This document shows positions 23,021 to 34,402 of a stretch of DNA of 64,000 nucleotides, in pieces. Location of the stretch: positions 682,001-746,000 of the forward strand of contig JANUWI010000017.1 in NCBI GenBank assembly GCA_025504975.1. Reading direction: 5' to 3'. Both the position numbers and the translations under genes were made by a program. The first letter of the stretch is position 1. Every line of letters starts with the position of its first letter. Origin of the DNA: Plenodomus lindquistii (Eukaryota > Ascomycota > Dothideomycetes > Pleosporales > Leptosphaeriaceae). The notes under the pieces are model-generated. The model was not told the origin of the DNA. It did not search any database and saw only the letters and a list, made by a program, of their open reading frames with translations.

Positions 23021-24522
23021 CTAGTCCTCCTCCTGGCTATCAGCAAGCGCAGAGTCCGCATCTCCAGCTGCACTCCCGGCCTTTCCACCGGCGTTGGCGT
23101 TACCAGCAGCAACTCCAGCATTGCCAGTAGCCGCTCCAGCGTTACCAGCAGCAACTCCAGCGTTAGCAGCGCCGTTACCATTCGCCACACCAGCCTGACC
23201 CTGCTGTGCTAGATTGGCGTTCCCAGCATTCTGGTTAGCAGCGTTGCCGGCTTGAAGTTGAGCGTTTCCTGCCTGGTTCTGACCCTGTTGCACATCGGCG
23301 TTTCCAGCATTACCAGCATTCGCAGCGCTGCCAGCCTGGCCTTGTTGGGCGTTTTGGAGTTGGGCATCTGCGCCGGCGCCAACGTTGGCGTTTCCAGCGT
23401 TCTGAGCATTCTGGAGCTGGGCGTTACCACCAGCCTGACCTTGCTGAGCATTCTGGAGCTGAGCATTTCCTGCCTGGTTTTGACCTTGTTGATCATTGGC
23501 GTTTCCAGCGTCCTGTGCATTGCCTCCTGCCTGAGCGTTTCCGGCATTGTCCAATTGAGCGTTTCCACCAGCCTGAGGGTTGCCCACATTCTGGGCATTA
23601 CCGGCATTCTGAGCGTTACCAGCATTGTTGTTGTTTAAGCCAGCTTGAGCATTGCCGGCTTGAGCGTTTCCAGCTTGAGCATTACCGGCATTCTGGAGGT
23701 TCGCAGATCCGGCAGCATTACCAGCATTTGCGTTTCCAGCTTCGGCTGTGGCATTGTTTGCGTTCCCAGCGTTGGCTGCGTTGCCAGCATTAGCATTGCC
23801 TTTGCCTTTGCCCTTGCCTTTGCCTTTACCTTTGCCATTGGCATTGGCATTGCCTTTACCCTTCCCAGCGGCAGCGTCACCACCAGCAGCGTTGGCTCCC
23901 TGATTTGTGTTAGCATTAATCACTTGAGGTGGAAGAGAAGAAGCGTACAGCAGCAGCATTTCCACCACCTAGTCCGCCGAGAAGTTGACTGAGGCCACCA
24001 GCTCCACCAGCAGCTCCTGCTGCACCACCAGCGCCACCGGCACCGCCCGCTCCACCAAGGAGGCCAGCGAGCGGGTTAGCGCCAGCGGCGCCGCCAGCAG
24101 CTCCACCAGCAGCACCGGCACCGCCCGCTCCACCGAGGAGGCCAGCGAGCGGGTTCGCACCAGCTGCGCCGCCAGCTGCGCCGCCAGCTCCTCCAGCTCC
24201 TCCAGCACCACCACCCAGGGCACCGAGGAGCTGATCAAGCTGGCGCTTCGACTTCAGCTTCTCCTTTGTGAGCTGGCGGACGGAGGGCATGAGGTGGGCA
24301 GGGAGTTTGCCGCCATTGGTGTTATCCTGTGTTGAGAGTCAGTATGATAGATTCGCCACCGTGAACAAGTCACTCTTTCAGAAGAGAAGACTTCTGTAGA
24401 GGGGGGAAGAATGGGGCACGTACAGCCCATCGCTTGCTAGTAGCAGCGTTGCGGTACGGTGCCGGCGCGGCGATGGCAGAAGCAGCCAAAGTGGCGATAA
24501 GGATGGATGACTCGAACTTCAT
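23021..24522 (-). CDS. secreted Gly/Ala/Asn-rich repeat protein
   Basis: Three exons on the minus strand, 24424-24522, 23949-24326 and 23021-23899, joined in phase 0 by introns of 97 and 49 bp; 451 aa. Exon 1 is a signal peptide (MKFESSILIATLAASAIAA) followed by a short propeptide ending SKR, a possible Kex2 site. A second Lys-Arg occurs at the start of exon 2 (KLKSKR). Exon 2 is Gly/Ala-rich with two copies of a unit containing GANPLAGLLGGAGGAG. Exon 3 has a KGKG run and then dozens of short units such as GNAQA, GNAQN and QQGQAG, ending in an acidic tail (DSQEED). No Cys, no GPI signal and no enzyme domain is seen. It could be a cell-wall or matrix structural protein; this is inference from composition. 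The reverse-strand frames are also open because the repeats lack stops, but only this strand has a signal peptide. Confidence 0.75.
23100..23880 (-). repeat. coding tandem repeats (Gly-Asn-Ala units)
   Basis: Imperfect 15-nt-scale units encoding GNAxx run through exon 3 of the secreted repeat protein. Copy-number change between strains is likely, and assembly here may be compressed. Confidence 0.7.
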
Positions 24523-25720
24523 TGTGATGTGAAGGATTTCGTGATATATGTGAATATGGTAGAAGATGGGAATATAAACTGTCCGGCAGCAAAAATAGTA
24601 AAGAAGGTGGTAAAGGAGAAGAAAGCCGACTAGCAGCAATACAACTAGATGAAGAAGATAAGAAGACAAGAAGGAAGGGCACTTGACTTGAATTGTTCAG
24701 TGAATATCGAACTGGAGTACTAAAACTCTCAGGCTTAGAAGCAAGAACATATATACCGCTCTGCTGCTTTTGGAAGGCCCGATTGCGCAAGGCGGATCGA
24801 GCAGGCTGGAGTCAAGCTTTGGCAGATCCTAGGCTCACGGACTCGAGAAGTCTGGTGCTTGATACATCGTGTTTCCACAATTATGGGGATGGCGCGATGG
24901 GTGCAAGATTTCTTGTCATAATGGTGTCGCTTGTGGAGTCTCGGGGTCGAGAGGCTGGAACGGGCTGTGTTGGGAGTTGCTTGGGGATGTGGCACTTGTG
25001 GAGCGGTTTCCGGATCTTGATGGTGGTGGCTTGAAGTCTAGAAGACCGAAACTCTGGTCTAGATGTTTCAAGGTCGTGGAAGCAAATGCGGCAGGATCGT
25101 GCATACCATTTGAACACATGTTTCCGTACTCGTTCGTCGACCTGCATTCTGCCTCGACAGTGAGCGATCGTAACCTACCTGCGGCATCCACCATCATCTT
25201 CCTCGTCTGACTCCAAAAAGCAGTCGTTCTTCCCAACCCTCATCCACAGTAATCGCCCACCACGCATTCTGCAGCTCTCCTTGTTTCGGCATCCGTGAAA
25301 CGAGTCTGCGCGGTCATCCCCGCTGTTTTTTCCGCTCATAGAACTACGACGATCGTTTTGCGCGCTTCAGGGTGTAACGGACCATGTCTGGGGTTTCGTT
25401 TGGACGGTTTGTTAGGTGTTTCAGCTATTGCGTGGTCTAAGGGGAGATGGAAAGAAGCTTAAATTGTTAGCGTGGAGCTAGTTGAGTGTGAGGCATGGGC
25501 AGAGGGAACGTTGTACGTTGAACAGATGGAGGCGCAACGCAGATAATTTAATGCTATTGATGCATGTGGTGCTGGGTATGAGAAAAAATGTACACATCAG
25601 AGCTGCGGTGTGTAATGCTATGCTACGCTTGGTATGTATTCCACACATGTCATGTACAAGTTATCCAGATATCAACATCTCCAAATCGCCCCAAGCACCT
25701 ATCCGTATAAACCAAGCCTC
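24523..25720. other. intergenic, no gene supported
   Basis: About 1.2 kb. The left part is the promoter of the secreted repeat protein; several open stretches on both strands (24693-25236) overlap each other and show no known domain. Confidence 0.55.
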
Positions 25721-27388
25721 TCATCTTCTCCTCGCGAGCCCAGTAACAAATAATTCTCCGGGCTCAATAACTACCTTCCACCCTTCGTTGACCAACATTT
25801 TCGCAACCGCTGGCCCCAACTTACCCCTGCCATTCTCACTATGCCGCCCCAACCCTGTAATGATCCTGAAGGATTCTCCGCCGCCCCTCCTCCCCGCCCC
25901 ACTCCACTCAGGTATTCTTTGTTCGCCGAGCCCGTTCCACCAAGCCTGTGTACGTTGTTTCGCGATGCGCGTTGCATCTGCGACCGTGACGCCGTGAAGG
26001 TCGAGATAGGTAGGGCCAGATTGCGACGCGACGAGAGCGTCGGCTTCGGCAGCACTGAGGGCACGTAGGTTGGCGGAGAGGTCTCGTCCTTCTTGTGCGT
26101 AGTAGCCGGCTGCGGCTTTCATGAGTGGTGTTGAGCGGCCTTTGCGGTAGGCGGAGGAGGCTTGCTGGAAAGCTTCGCTGCGGGCGCGTGCGGTGGACGC
26201 GGCATCGCGAGGACGTGCAGAGGGCGCGAGGGCGGGTAATCGGGGGGATGTAGACTCTGATGTTGGGTCTGAGAGATTTAGGGGTGTATAGCGCAAATCC
26301 AGCTTGATGCCGCCTTTGCCTCCTGTCTCGCTGGCAGGCTGTTGTGTGAGTGCCTTGCCAAGCTCGTGGGCTCTTGTCGTCGAAGGCGCTGTCAGGCGCA
26401 CGAGCGCAAGGGCGTGCGCAAGATCAATGGTGGGGAAGTCAGCGTTGAGGGTAATAGCATCCTGCACTAACGCAGCGTCCAGTTCTGTCTCTTTTTCGTG
26501 TGCCTTTATGTTTCTTCGTACGATTTCGAGCATCGTCGCTGACATGGATGCGCCGTGTTTGTGGTACAGAGAAGAGACCATGTGCGCTGGTACATCTGTC
26601 CGTGATGTTATGAAGTCGACGTCGCGTTGCGTGTTCAGCCAGCGATTAGCAGGCGGCGCATCTGACTCGGACGAAAAGACAGAGTCTATGTTGGCCAAGG
26701 GCACTTTCTTCTGTTTCCTCGTCTTGCCCTTCTTCCCCCGCTGGGGCAAGTGGTGATCTTCTGAGAAGGCGTCGATGCCCTTTGCGATGGGGCCGTCTTC
26801 CGAGGGGGTCGCTCTAGCGTCTTCAAAGTACACATGATTGAGTAGCTCGTCCGTCGCCTTGTCGTAGTTGTTGTTGCATTTCTTCAGGGTACGTGTGACG
26901 AAATCGATCCGCAGGTTTGGGAATGTCTCTGCAAGCAGCAGCTCCTTCGTCTTGATATCGAATTGTTCGGTCTCTTTGAAATATCCCCCACCAGGGGATC
27001 CTTCTGTCCGTCCGCTCACACTGAGTGTGGATAGATCGCTCGAGAGGTTGGAGTAGTCCGTCGAGACGGTTTGTGTCGCCCACGCATCGGCGGATTCCGC
27101 ACCGGTGCTGCGCTTCCCTGGGCTATCCTCAACAGAGCCGCCAAAGCCCGATGGCTCGAAGTCTGTGAGTTGTTCTTCCGCCGCGGAGTCTTTCAAAGAT
27201 TCGAGGAGTGCTCTGACCGAGCCAATCGCGTCCTTTTGGCCTACATAATCCGAGTAGATGGCGGATAGGAGGCTGGGGTCTATTGGTGGGCAATATTCAT
27301 GCTGTGGGCCACGTCGTTAGCGAGGTCGTGCGACAGCCTTGCGCAATCCTCCCTGACATACCTCAAGAACGCGGAGGTCTTCATCCAT
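25721..27388 (-). CDS. CUE2: CUE-DUF1771-Smr protein, Cue2-like ribosome quality-control endonuclease
   Basis: Two exons, 27362-27388 and 25721-27301, joined across a 60 bp intron (GTATGT donor, GCTAAC branch, CCACAG acceptor) in phase 0; 535 aa. The first coding exon is only nine codons (MDEDLRVLE) and continues as HEYCPPIDPSLLSAIYSDY, a family-like N-terminus. A CUE-like segment lies near residue 140 (LLAETFPNLRIDFVTRTLKK). A DUF1771-like helix is near residue 390 (RSEAFQQASSAYRKGRSTPL). The C-terminal Smr domain has YLDLHGVTVADA and RIITGLGRHSENGRGKL. In yeast Cue2 cleaves mRNA at collided ribosomes during no-go decay, binding ubiquitin through CUE domains. Orthology is inferred from domain order. 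Confidence 0.88.
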
Positions 27389-29002
27389 CTTTGGTACGGT
27401 GTTGCTGACGTCTTCTTATATATATGCTCGCACTCTGCATACTCGGAATGTCGTGCAAAAAAGGGCTGGCGGTTATAGCCAACGCGCCCGAGATGTCTCT
27501 TAGATATGATGGGACAAATGAGCAGGGCGATGATTGCTCCTTGACGCAAGACAGTACGAATGGGTGCTGGTTCTGATTTTGTTGTCGCACAAAGCTTGCG
27601 CGCGGCGCAGACTGCTGGAGTGGATGGCGTAACCGAGCTTGGCACAGATCACTCAATCACTGTGATATCAGCATCGCGTCTATGAGGACGTAGCATGAGA
27701 ACCGTAAAATGTTCTCTCTCGATACTTTCTGCATAAGCGCACGCGCAACTCCAGATGCTAGACGTCATCTCAACTGCGGCGGCACGGCGCGTCATACAAT
27801 CTCTAGCGCGCGCTAGTCACATGCGCCTCAAAGCCTTGCACTCAGATGAGCCTCACAGCATGCTGTCGAGCACCTGTGTCAAAAGACCAGATAATACCTG
27901 AGGATTGCTCCAGAGATACGAAGTATACATACCAGCCTGCGGCGCCTCATTCTGTTCATACCCATTCACCTTCTCGAGTGCCTTACTCACAGATACCTTG
28001 AATCATACTGACAGCAATCTCCAAAATATGTTCCATAATCTTCACTTTGTGCTGTGTTGCCCATCTTTTCAAATGGATTATGATTCCGAGAGAGTAGTGG
28101 AGAGAACGCCTCGTTGAATTCGTTAAGCGTGCACCATGCATTTGCAGTGAAACTCTTAGGTTTTTGGAATTACCGACGCACAACAGCATGCGTCCTATCA
28201 CCCATCCTAATAATTGGCCATGAAGCTGAAACTTTGAATAACAAGCATCTGCTGTTGGAAAATTCGTCCACGAATCTTGCTCTTCCTGTAACATTTCCGC
28301 AGTGATGTCCTACATCACAAAGCTACAATGGACAGCACCACCGTTTATATCGCCCCGCCCAGTCTCTAGCCCACTTCATTTCTCCGCTACGCGCTCTTCT
28401 AGTAAGAAAACGCAAACATGTTCGCAAACACCACCGCGCCGTTCACTACACTCTCAACCCTCGCAGCACACCCCCTCCACACTCTCAAAGGCGCATGGAA
28501 CGCCCTTCCAGAATGTCGATTTACATGGGCACAAACCTATCATGTCAAGCTCAAAGCAGAGAGCATGGCTATGGTGTTTCTGGTTGTTGTGAGATGGGTG
28601 TGGCTTTGTTTGCGGGGATTGGGGAAAATTTGGCGGTGTAAGAGGAGGGAGAAACAGGGTGGAAACCGCATAATCGGTGCGAAGGAGAGGTGGGAGGACT
28701 TGGAAGGCCACAAGCGAGGCTTGGTGCAAGGCAAGCCGAAGTGTCTGGGTACTGGGTGTGCCAAACGTGGGGTGAGGATGACAAAGAGGGCGGGCAAGCT
28801 TATGGTGAGGGGGAGGTTTACAGTCGAGGTGGAGCGTAAGTAAAGATTAGCCATTGTGAGAATCTTCATATTGTTGATTTGTAGGTACAACTCTAGGTTT
28901 ATCGTCAATTCTAAGGTAGTCGTAACCGTTTTGAACCAAGGATGAATCTATTCTGCCCATCTATTCGATGTCTTCGTCGTCGTCTTCGTCATCTGCGTCA
29001 TC
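27389..29002. other. intergenic with one doubtful small gene
   Basis: About 1.6 kb between two minus-strand genes. Apart from the weak plus-strand frame at 28418-28843 nothing is recognised; 27660-28300 has no coding signal I can support. Confidence 0.5.
28418..28843 (+). CDS. possible small basic protein, unknown
   Basis: A 141-codon frame starting ATG TTC GCA. It encodes a hydrophobic segment (MAMVFLVVVRWVWLCLRGL, residues ~50-68) followed by a strongly basic tail with many Lys and Arg and four Cys. No family is recognised and there is no homologue in the window. It may be a lineage-specific single-span protein or a chance frame. Confidence 0.25.
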   Translation: MFANTTAPFTTLSTLAAHPLHTLKGAWNALPECRFTWAQTYHVKLKAESMAMVFLVVVRWVWLCLRGLGKIWRCKRREKQGGNRIIGAKERWEDLEGHKRGLVQGKPKCLGTGCAKRGVRMTKRAGKLMVRGRFTVEVERK

Positions 29003-30537
29003 CTATTCATCTTCATCGTCGTCTTCCGAGCTCTTAGTCTCTTCTTCCGGGCTGTCGTCATCGTCTTCCGAGCTGTCATCTTGTTCCTCCTCGGAGCTCT
29101 CGTCCATTGCGCCGATAATGTCCAATTGCAAACCTGCGGTCTTACACGCCTCTTTCATCTCTTTGGATACACCATCATCGCCCTCAACCACAATCATCTT
29201 CTTCCACGTCCGCGCAACAATATTCTTCTGCTCAATAAGAGCCAAGAAGAGGTCATTGACTTCCTCGTCCGTGCCGAGCTCGTTGAAGAATTCCAGTGTC
29301 TCCATGATCGGCGGTAAACCAACAGAGTGCAACCGTGGCTTCTTAGACGACTTGCCGAAGAGTTGGTAGTCCCAGTTGATCCGTAGCGTTGTCAATGCGC
29401 CGAATTCTCGCATTCGTAATGCGCGTCGGCCGGTCATTGTGGGTACGTCGATAGTGATACTCTTCAAGAATTCTGCTTGCGACTGAAGCGCAAGAATGTA
29501 ATCGCTGATGTTATCGGAGCTTTCTTCCATCTCTGGTTCGGGCTCCTCGAGCTGTGTCATGACGAATTCCTCCAGCGCTTCGGGCAATTCGAGCAGATCA
29601 CCGAGGGAGTCGTCGTTAACATCACATTCGATTAGTGTCAACTTCTTCAGCGCCGTCATGTGTGGTCGCTCGATGTGGTCGAAACCCCGCTCATCGAGCT
29701 TCGCGCGTCGAATAGTCAGAGTCTCTAGGGTGGGGTGGGCAAATATGTGGATGTTCTCGCGAAGGTCCCAGTAAGCATCGTTGGCGCATTGGTAGAACAA
29801 CGAGCAAGACTTGAGGCAAGCAAGGTCGAAGGGTCCATTGAACAACGAGCCAATACCGTGCAGCAGGACATCTGGCACAGATATGTCAAGTTTCTCTAGG
29901 TTTGACATGATCGACAGTGTACGGGATAGACTATCTGACCGCTGAGGGTCGAGATAAGACCCAGCGACCGGCGCATCAAGTGCTAATTGAGATAGTTCGG
30001 AAGAAGGATATGCGAGCTTGACTTCGTAGATTGATGACCCACGACGTGGTCGACGACCGAGTGATTCGCTGAACGTGAGGTGGAACTCTGGGGTCTCGAA
30101 TAGGATACTTTTGTACAGGACGGCGTCGCTGAGTCGGTGGCATTTCTTGCTTACTCGTGATACGCTGGCGAGATCGCGCCGAGAGATGTGACCTAGAGCC
30201 TCAAAAATTTGTAACAATAGCTCGTCGGGCAGTCCTGAGAAATGATCAACCGTGTCCTTGCAACCGTTGACCCGTTCGCCATCTCCGAGTATCATGTTCG
30301 TGATGTCAGAGGGCGGGCGCCAATGTAGCTCCTGCCTGCGAACACGTGGGGACGGTGGCGCTGACTCGCCGACTGTGGGGAATAGATAGCGATGGTATGC
30401 TTTATTGGAGGATGCTACCAATTGATGGAGATGAGAAGATTATAGGAGCCAAACAACGCCAAAAATGCCGCTAGAAGATGGGACGAAGGGGATAAGGAGG
30501 TACTTTCAAGGTTGGTGGTCTGTCTGTCGAAAGGCAT
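29003..30537 (-). CDS. F-box protein with leucine-rich C-terminal half
   Basis: The main exon 29003-30414 holds the F-box near its N-terminus (FSGLPDELLLQIFEALGHI, then RDLASVSRVSKKCHRLSD). Leucine-rich, repeat-like segments follow (TLETLTIRRA, LKKLTLIECDV), and then an acidic Ser/Glu/Asp tail of ~50 residues. F-box proteins act as substrate receptors of SCF ubiquitin ligases; the substrate is unknown. No in-frame ATG exists just upstream of the exon. A small first exon at 30504-30537 (MPFDRQTTNLE) joined by an 89 bp intron (donor GTACCT, acceptor TAG) in phase 1 restores a start, with TATATAT upstream near 30693; this gives 481 aa. The alternative is initiation at the internal ATG at 30295, just before the F-box. 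Confidence 0.8.
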
Positions 30538-31116
30538 GTGACGGCCAGGGCTAATGCGGTGCAGAAACGCACTGATCACACCACTAGTACGATTGCGGGG
30601 AAAGCGCACAGACCAAGAGATGACTGACTGCGATGAGGCTCTGTGAAAGCTTTCCTTGTGCACGAATGTATCTGATATTGCTCCGAGCATATATATTGTT
30701 TCAGTACCATGTCGTTAATCATGCGCCTCAACTATCTATGGATATAACTTGGGCTCAATCTGCGTATTCATGTATATATTCCAACCGCGATAACGCAATA
30801 CAGCCCAGCACTCCGCCTGTTTGCTAACACTGAGCATGACGCCTCCAGACGAGGAACTTATTCACAGATAAGATTATCTCATTAACGCTACTAGCAGTGA
30901 ATGCAGATCACATTGTCACGGGTATTGGGGCCCCTGTGCAGCACGCGTGATTCGACATGATCACATGGACATGTGTGGCCCGCAATGTGAATGCTGCACT
31001 CGAGCATGGGTGATTGCTCACCTTGTGAGCGAGGGAAAACAGCTACCTCTCAGCAACACTACACCTTCATCGCTCTCGGCCGGCTATCTTAAAAGGGTTT
31101 CCAACATCATCACACC
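30538..31116. other. divergent intergenic region (F-box gene and array copy A)
   Basis: Promoter region for both neighbours. A TATATAT run lies near 30690-30697 for the minus-strand gene, and CTTAAAAGG near 31088 lies about 30 bp before the ATG of copy A. Confidence 0.5.
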
Positions 31117-32121
31117 ATGAAAGAGGCGATATTATCAGCATCCATGGCGGCCGACGGCGTCGCAAGGACTGGCGGTGATTGGTCGATCCCAATTTCCAAA
31201 ACCTTTGCAGAAGCTGCTACCCATCTCAGGCAATTGGACCATTTTGGCATATTGGAGTACTGTCTTGGGTTTGACAAACCCGGTCTTCCCAAAATGACAG
31301 ATAATTTTACCCTGGTGAGTATGCATGTCGAACACGATAGAATGCGCCCTACTCTATGGTCGGAAGTAGGGTTCTCTATTCTGCATCGGAAAGAAGCAAA
31401 GAAGCACGTTGTGACACCAGGGGACCACAGTGAGAACCTCATGAAGTGCGCATACTTCCGCCATATACGCGTTGAGGAGAACATGAGATACCTCAACATA
31501 CGAGGCCAGGCCAAGGATCTTCACAACCGCCACAATCGATTCGGAGAAACGCGATTCACGAGTGAGCTGGAAGCCAAGGCCATCCTTCTGGATGCCTTGA
31601 GCGGCCGGCCTGTTGTCATGTTGACATTTCAGGAGGGGTGCAACCGCCACGACCTTCCTGAGTTCCTTCAACTACCTCCCAATGCACTCGACTGTGTAGT
31701 TGCAACCATAAGCACACAACGAATAGCTCGTGAACGGGGCATCGATTGGAGAACGGATAAGCGAACAGACCTTGGAGTAATCTGCAAGTCATTGGGCTTC
31801 CGCTGTGATGATTTAGATGGAGCGTCAAACTACGCGGGCTTCAACTTGGTTGCGGCAATTCAGATGGCAATGCGCTGGAGATTCGAGCCATCTAAGATCC
31901 CGCTCCAGACCAAGATCAACGAATTACAGATCGAGAGTCAGTGTCGGTATGTACCATGGGGATCCAAGCAGTTCTGCTTCATGTGTGGATCCAACGGTCA
32001 TAGCCCCTTCAACGTCCACGGCCAGCCGACATGCGACATGGATTGGGAGGCTGAATGCGATAGGTGCTGGGCTGTGGACAAAGATGTCGAGCACTCTGGC
32101 CGCATGTGTCCGTATAGCTGA
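31117..32121 (+). CDS. DEDDh exonuclease-like array copy A, catalytic residues lost
   Basis: Single exon, 334 aa. It aligns along its length with copies C, D and E downstream: the helix FGILEYCLGF, the first strand (FTLVSMHVEH), the middle block GDHSENLMKCAYFRHIRVEEN, and the C-terminal zinc knuckle (FCFMCGSNGH with a later CDRC). The DEDDh positions are mostly gone: Asp of DxE is His70 (Glu72 remains), and the last motif, DPHTAANDAA in copy C, is LDGASNYAGF here, losing both His and Asp. If expressed it is probably a non-catalytic nucleic-acid-binding protein. It lacks the intron found in C and D, and its C-terminus is shorter than theirs. It is the left end of the array. Confidence 0.7.
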   Translation: MKEAILSASMAADGVARTGGDWSIPISKTFAEAATHLRQLDHFGILEYCLGFDKPGLPKMTDNFTLVSMHVEHDRMRPTLWSEVGFSILHRKEAKKHVVTPGDHSENLMKCAYFRHIRVEENMRYLNIRGQAKDLHNRHNRFGETRFTSELEAKAILLDALSGRPVVMLTFQEGCNRHDLPEFLQLPPNALDCVVATISTQRIARERGIDWRTDKRTDLGVICKSLGFRCDDLDGASNYAGFNLVAAIQMAMRWRFEPSKIPLQTKINELQIESQCRYVPWGSKQFCFMCGSNGHSPFNVHGQPTCDMDWEAECDRCWAVDKDVEHSGRMCPYS

Positions 32122-33468
32122 GCCGCCAGCTGTCGAGCGACGCGCCGAAATCAGCTACGACAAAACAGATGTCACTGCATGCTGGATAGCTCATTGCGGT
32201 GAGCATGCCATTGGTTGCTCGGTTGTCCGACCTCGCCATGGCAAGACTGACGTGCTTTCTTCCACGCCTTCCTTACTTTTGACACCACGAGATTTTGATG
32301 GAATCCTGAAGTTTATGGTAGTTGTCTCAGCGTCTGCTATCATATCCTCGAAGACCTTGGATTGTGCTTCGCGGTGTCTTGATCAAGGGCAGCGAAGACT
32401 AGGTCCACACTAGTGCGCCGGGGCCCATCGTACAGGATCACAAGTTGAAATTCATTCAAACGGGACTCAGCATAGTGTATATTTGTTGCGCGTGAGCGGT
32501 ATATTGCTCAGTTACATCAATATTTTCATGGGCTGTCTTCTAAACTATCATACCCCACATCATACCCTTGCATGCCTAGGTACGATAGTCTTCGACACGT
32601 GAACGCCGAATCTAGTACTGATTACAAGCAAAGTTCTTTCTTCTCACACACCCTCCCTTATGCAAGATAACTGCTAACATAAGTTCGGTACAGCGGCGGC
32701 TCGACACACACTCCGCGTAGTATCTCCGTGCAAGGCGCAGATCATCGTTGTGTTCCATGGTCATTCCGGGCATGTTGAGGGGTTTAGGAAGAGCTACCAA
32801 AAGCTTTCTCAGTATAGAACCAGCACGCATGGGGGAGGGATCAAGCTCATTCATTGATTAGCTGCTGCATTGCTCACTGTTTAGATCCTACGGAAATCGA
32901 TGGTATAGTGTTGCCCACTCCACCAAGTGCTTTCCGGTCGCAATTATCTTCGGCAAGCCATTTTCCTCAGCAAGTACGGGCTGGGAAATTTCAAGAGAGG
33001 CTCGACTGCCATCAACTCTAAGTATGGCGTCCCTTATCTAAGAAAAGCTCTGATGTTCCTTTCGACTCGGGTTCAGAAGAAGCCAAATTGTTTGGTTCTG
33101 GTAAGCTTTGTTTCGGTAACTATTGGCACAAGAGATGTCTATTTCTGTCACATACGCATATAGCATATGCTCCCTCAGCTTGCCTTTCGTCTAGCTGATG
33201 GATAATGTGGGAACTTGCTTAGGCCTTGCACAAGTCATCAGCGGCGTGTGCATCAACCTTATACGCGAAGACGTGATGCTTCACAGCGATTTGCCAAGGA
33301 AGAGGACGCTCTCAGGCTGCAATTTGACCATTCGCTATAGTATGTACCTCACTTCCTCGTACAATTTTCCTCCAGCTCACCTCAGCTTCAGTCGGTCCAA
33401 TCACAGTAACAATCCTTCGTTTCATAGTATTTGCATCTAGAAACATACGGTCAGTCCTTCAAACTTCA
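32122..33468. other. intergenic within the exonuclease-like array
   Basis: About 1.3 kb between copies A and B. Frames are short and broken; no knuckle or DEDDh motif was found. A start exon for copy B was sought near 33198-33440 without success. Confidence 0.5.
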
Positions 33469-34378
33469 GTGTATCATTCCGTATTGAAGACAGCATTGTA
33501 CTCCAAATCCAACACCCAAATTCTCAAGCATTGTCTTGATCTAAAGCAATTTGAGGGCGTCCCAGAGATTGCTGAGAGCATGATAGTCATTTGTATCGAC
33601 ACTGAGAACTGGGTCCAAGATCACCACAAGCTTACAGAGATCGGGATTGCGACATTTGATTCCCGTGATATGCGCAACCTGTCGAATCCGGGCGAATACG
33701 GAGAGAACTTGCTAGGCGAGGTCTATTTCTACCATACGCGGATGAAAGAGAATGCGCACTTGACCAACGAGAGATACTGCATCGGGAATCCCGACTCCTC
33801 GACAAGACTCAAGCGTGCTCCATGCTAACTGACATGTTCGCCTGGTCCTCTACTACTGCGCCGGACGGCCTCCTCTGCCCAGTCGTCGTTCTTGGCCATG
33901 CCCTTTCTGGAGACATTTCGATGCTGAGTGATACGCTTGGCTTGAGCGCCTTACAGCTCAATGCTGTGGTAAAGACTATAGACACCCAACAGCTGGCGGG
34001 CGACACCGGCTACTCTTTGGACCATCGCGACCCCATCAGCCTCAAGAGTCTTGTCGGCCGTTGCGGCTTCGAATATCGGGACGCGCATAGTGCAAGCAAC
34101 GACGCAGCCATGACATTGATTTGCATGGTGCAGATAATCCTCGTCGGCTCTCCAGAGCTGGGTATGAAATCAGCTCTTCAAGAAACTATCGACCGCGCTG
34201 AGATATCCAGCCAGAAGCTGGACGGTCATATGGTACCGATAAGTACTGCGTCCGCTGTGGCCAGACTGGCCACATCCAAAAGAACTGCCGCACTTCTGTC
34301 AAGTGCCAACACTGTAGTGTTTCGAAGAACATGAAGCGCAACATGCTTCTCTTTCACACCGCAGCGAGTGTTGCATAA
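33469..34378 (+). pseudogene. DEDDh exonuclease-like array copy B, frameshifted
   Basis: Three frames must be combined to follow the family. Frame 1 (33469-~33800) gives VPEIAESMIVICIDTENW with an intact DxE, and the KENAHL block. Frame 2 (~33800-~34225) gives CPVVVLGHALSGD and DAHSASNDAAMTLI, keeping the second Asp and the final His/Asp. Frame 3 (34244-34378) gives a perfect CCHC knuckle (CVRCGQTGHIQKNC) and CQHC. No GT-AG intron explains either switch, and the usual intron site after GNRF is disrupted. No ATG opens the first frame; it begins at GTG. The copy is most likely a recent pseudogene because all motifs survive, though sequencing errors are an alternative. Confidence 0.75.
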
Positions 34379-34402
34379 TGCTACTTTTGCAGCAAGACTA
34401 GT

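Noticed and set aside
22871..24335. Long open frames on the plus strand opposite the secreted repeat protein
   Set aside because: They are the mirror of a stop-poor repeat. Only the minus strand has a signal peptide and phase-consistent introns.
31817..32413. Plus-strand frame overlapping the end of copy A, initially read as a C-terminal extension
   Set aside because: It is in a different frame, and the knuckle of copy A is encoded in the main frame up to its stop at 32121.
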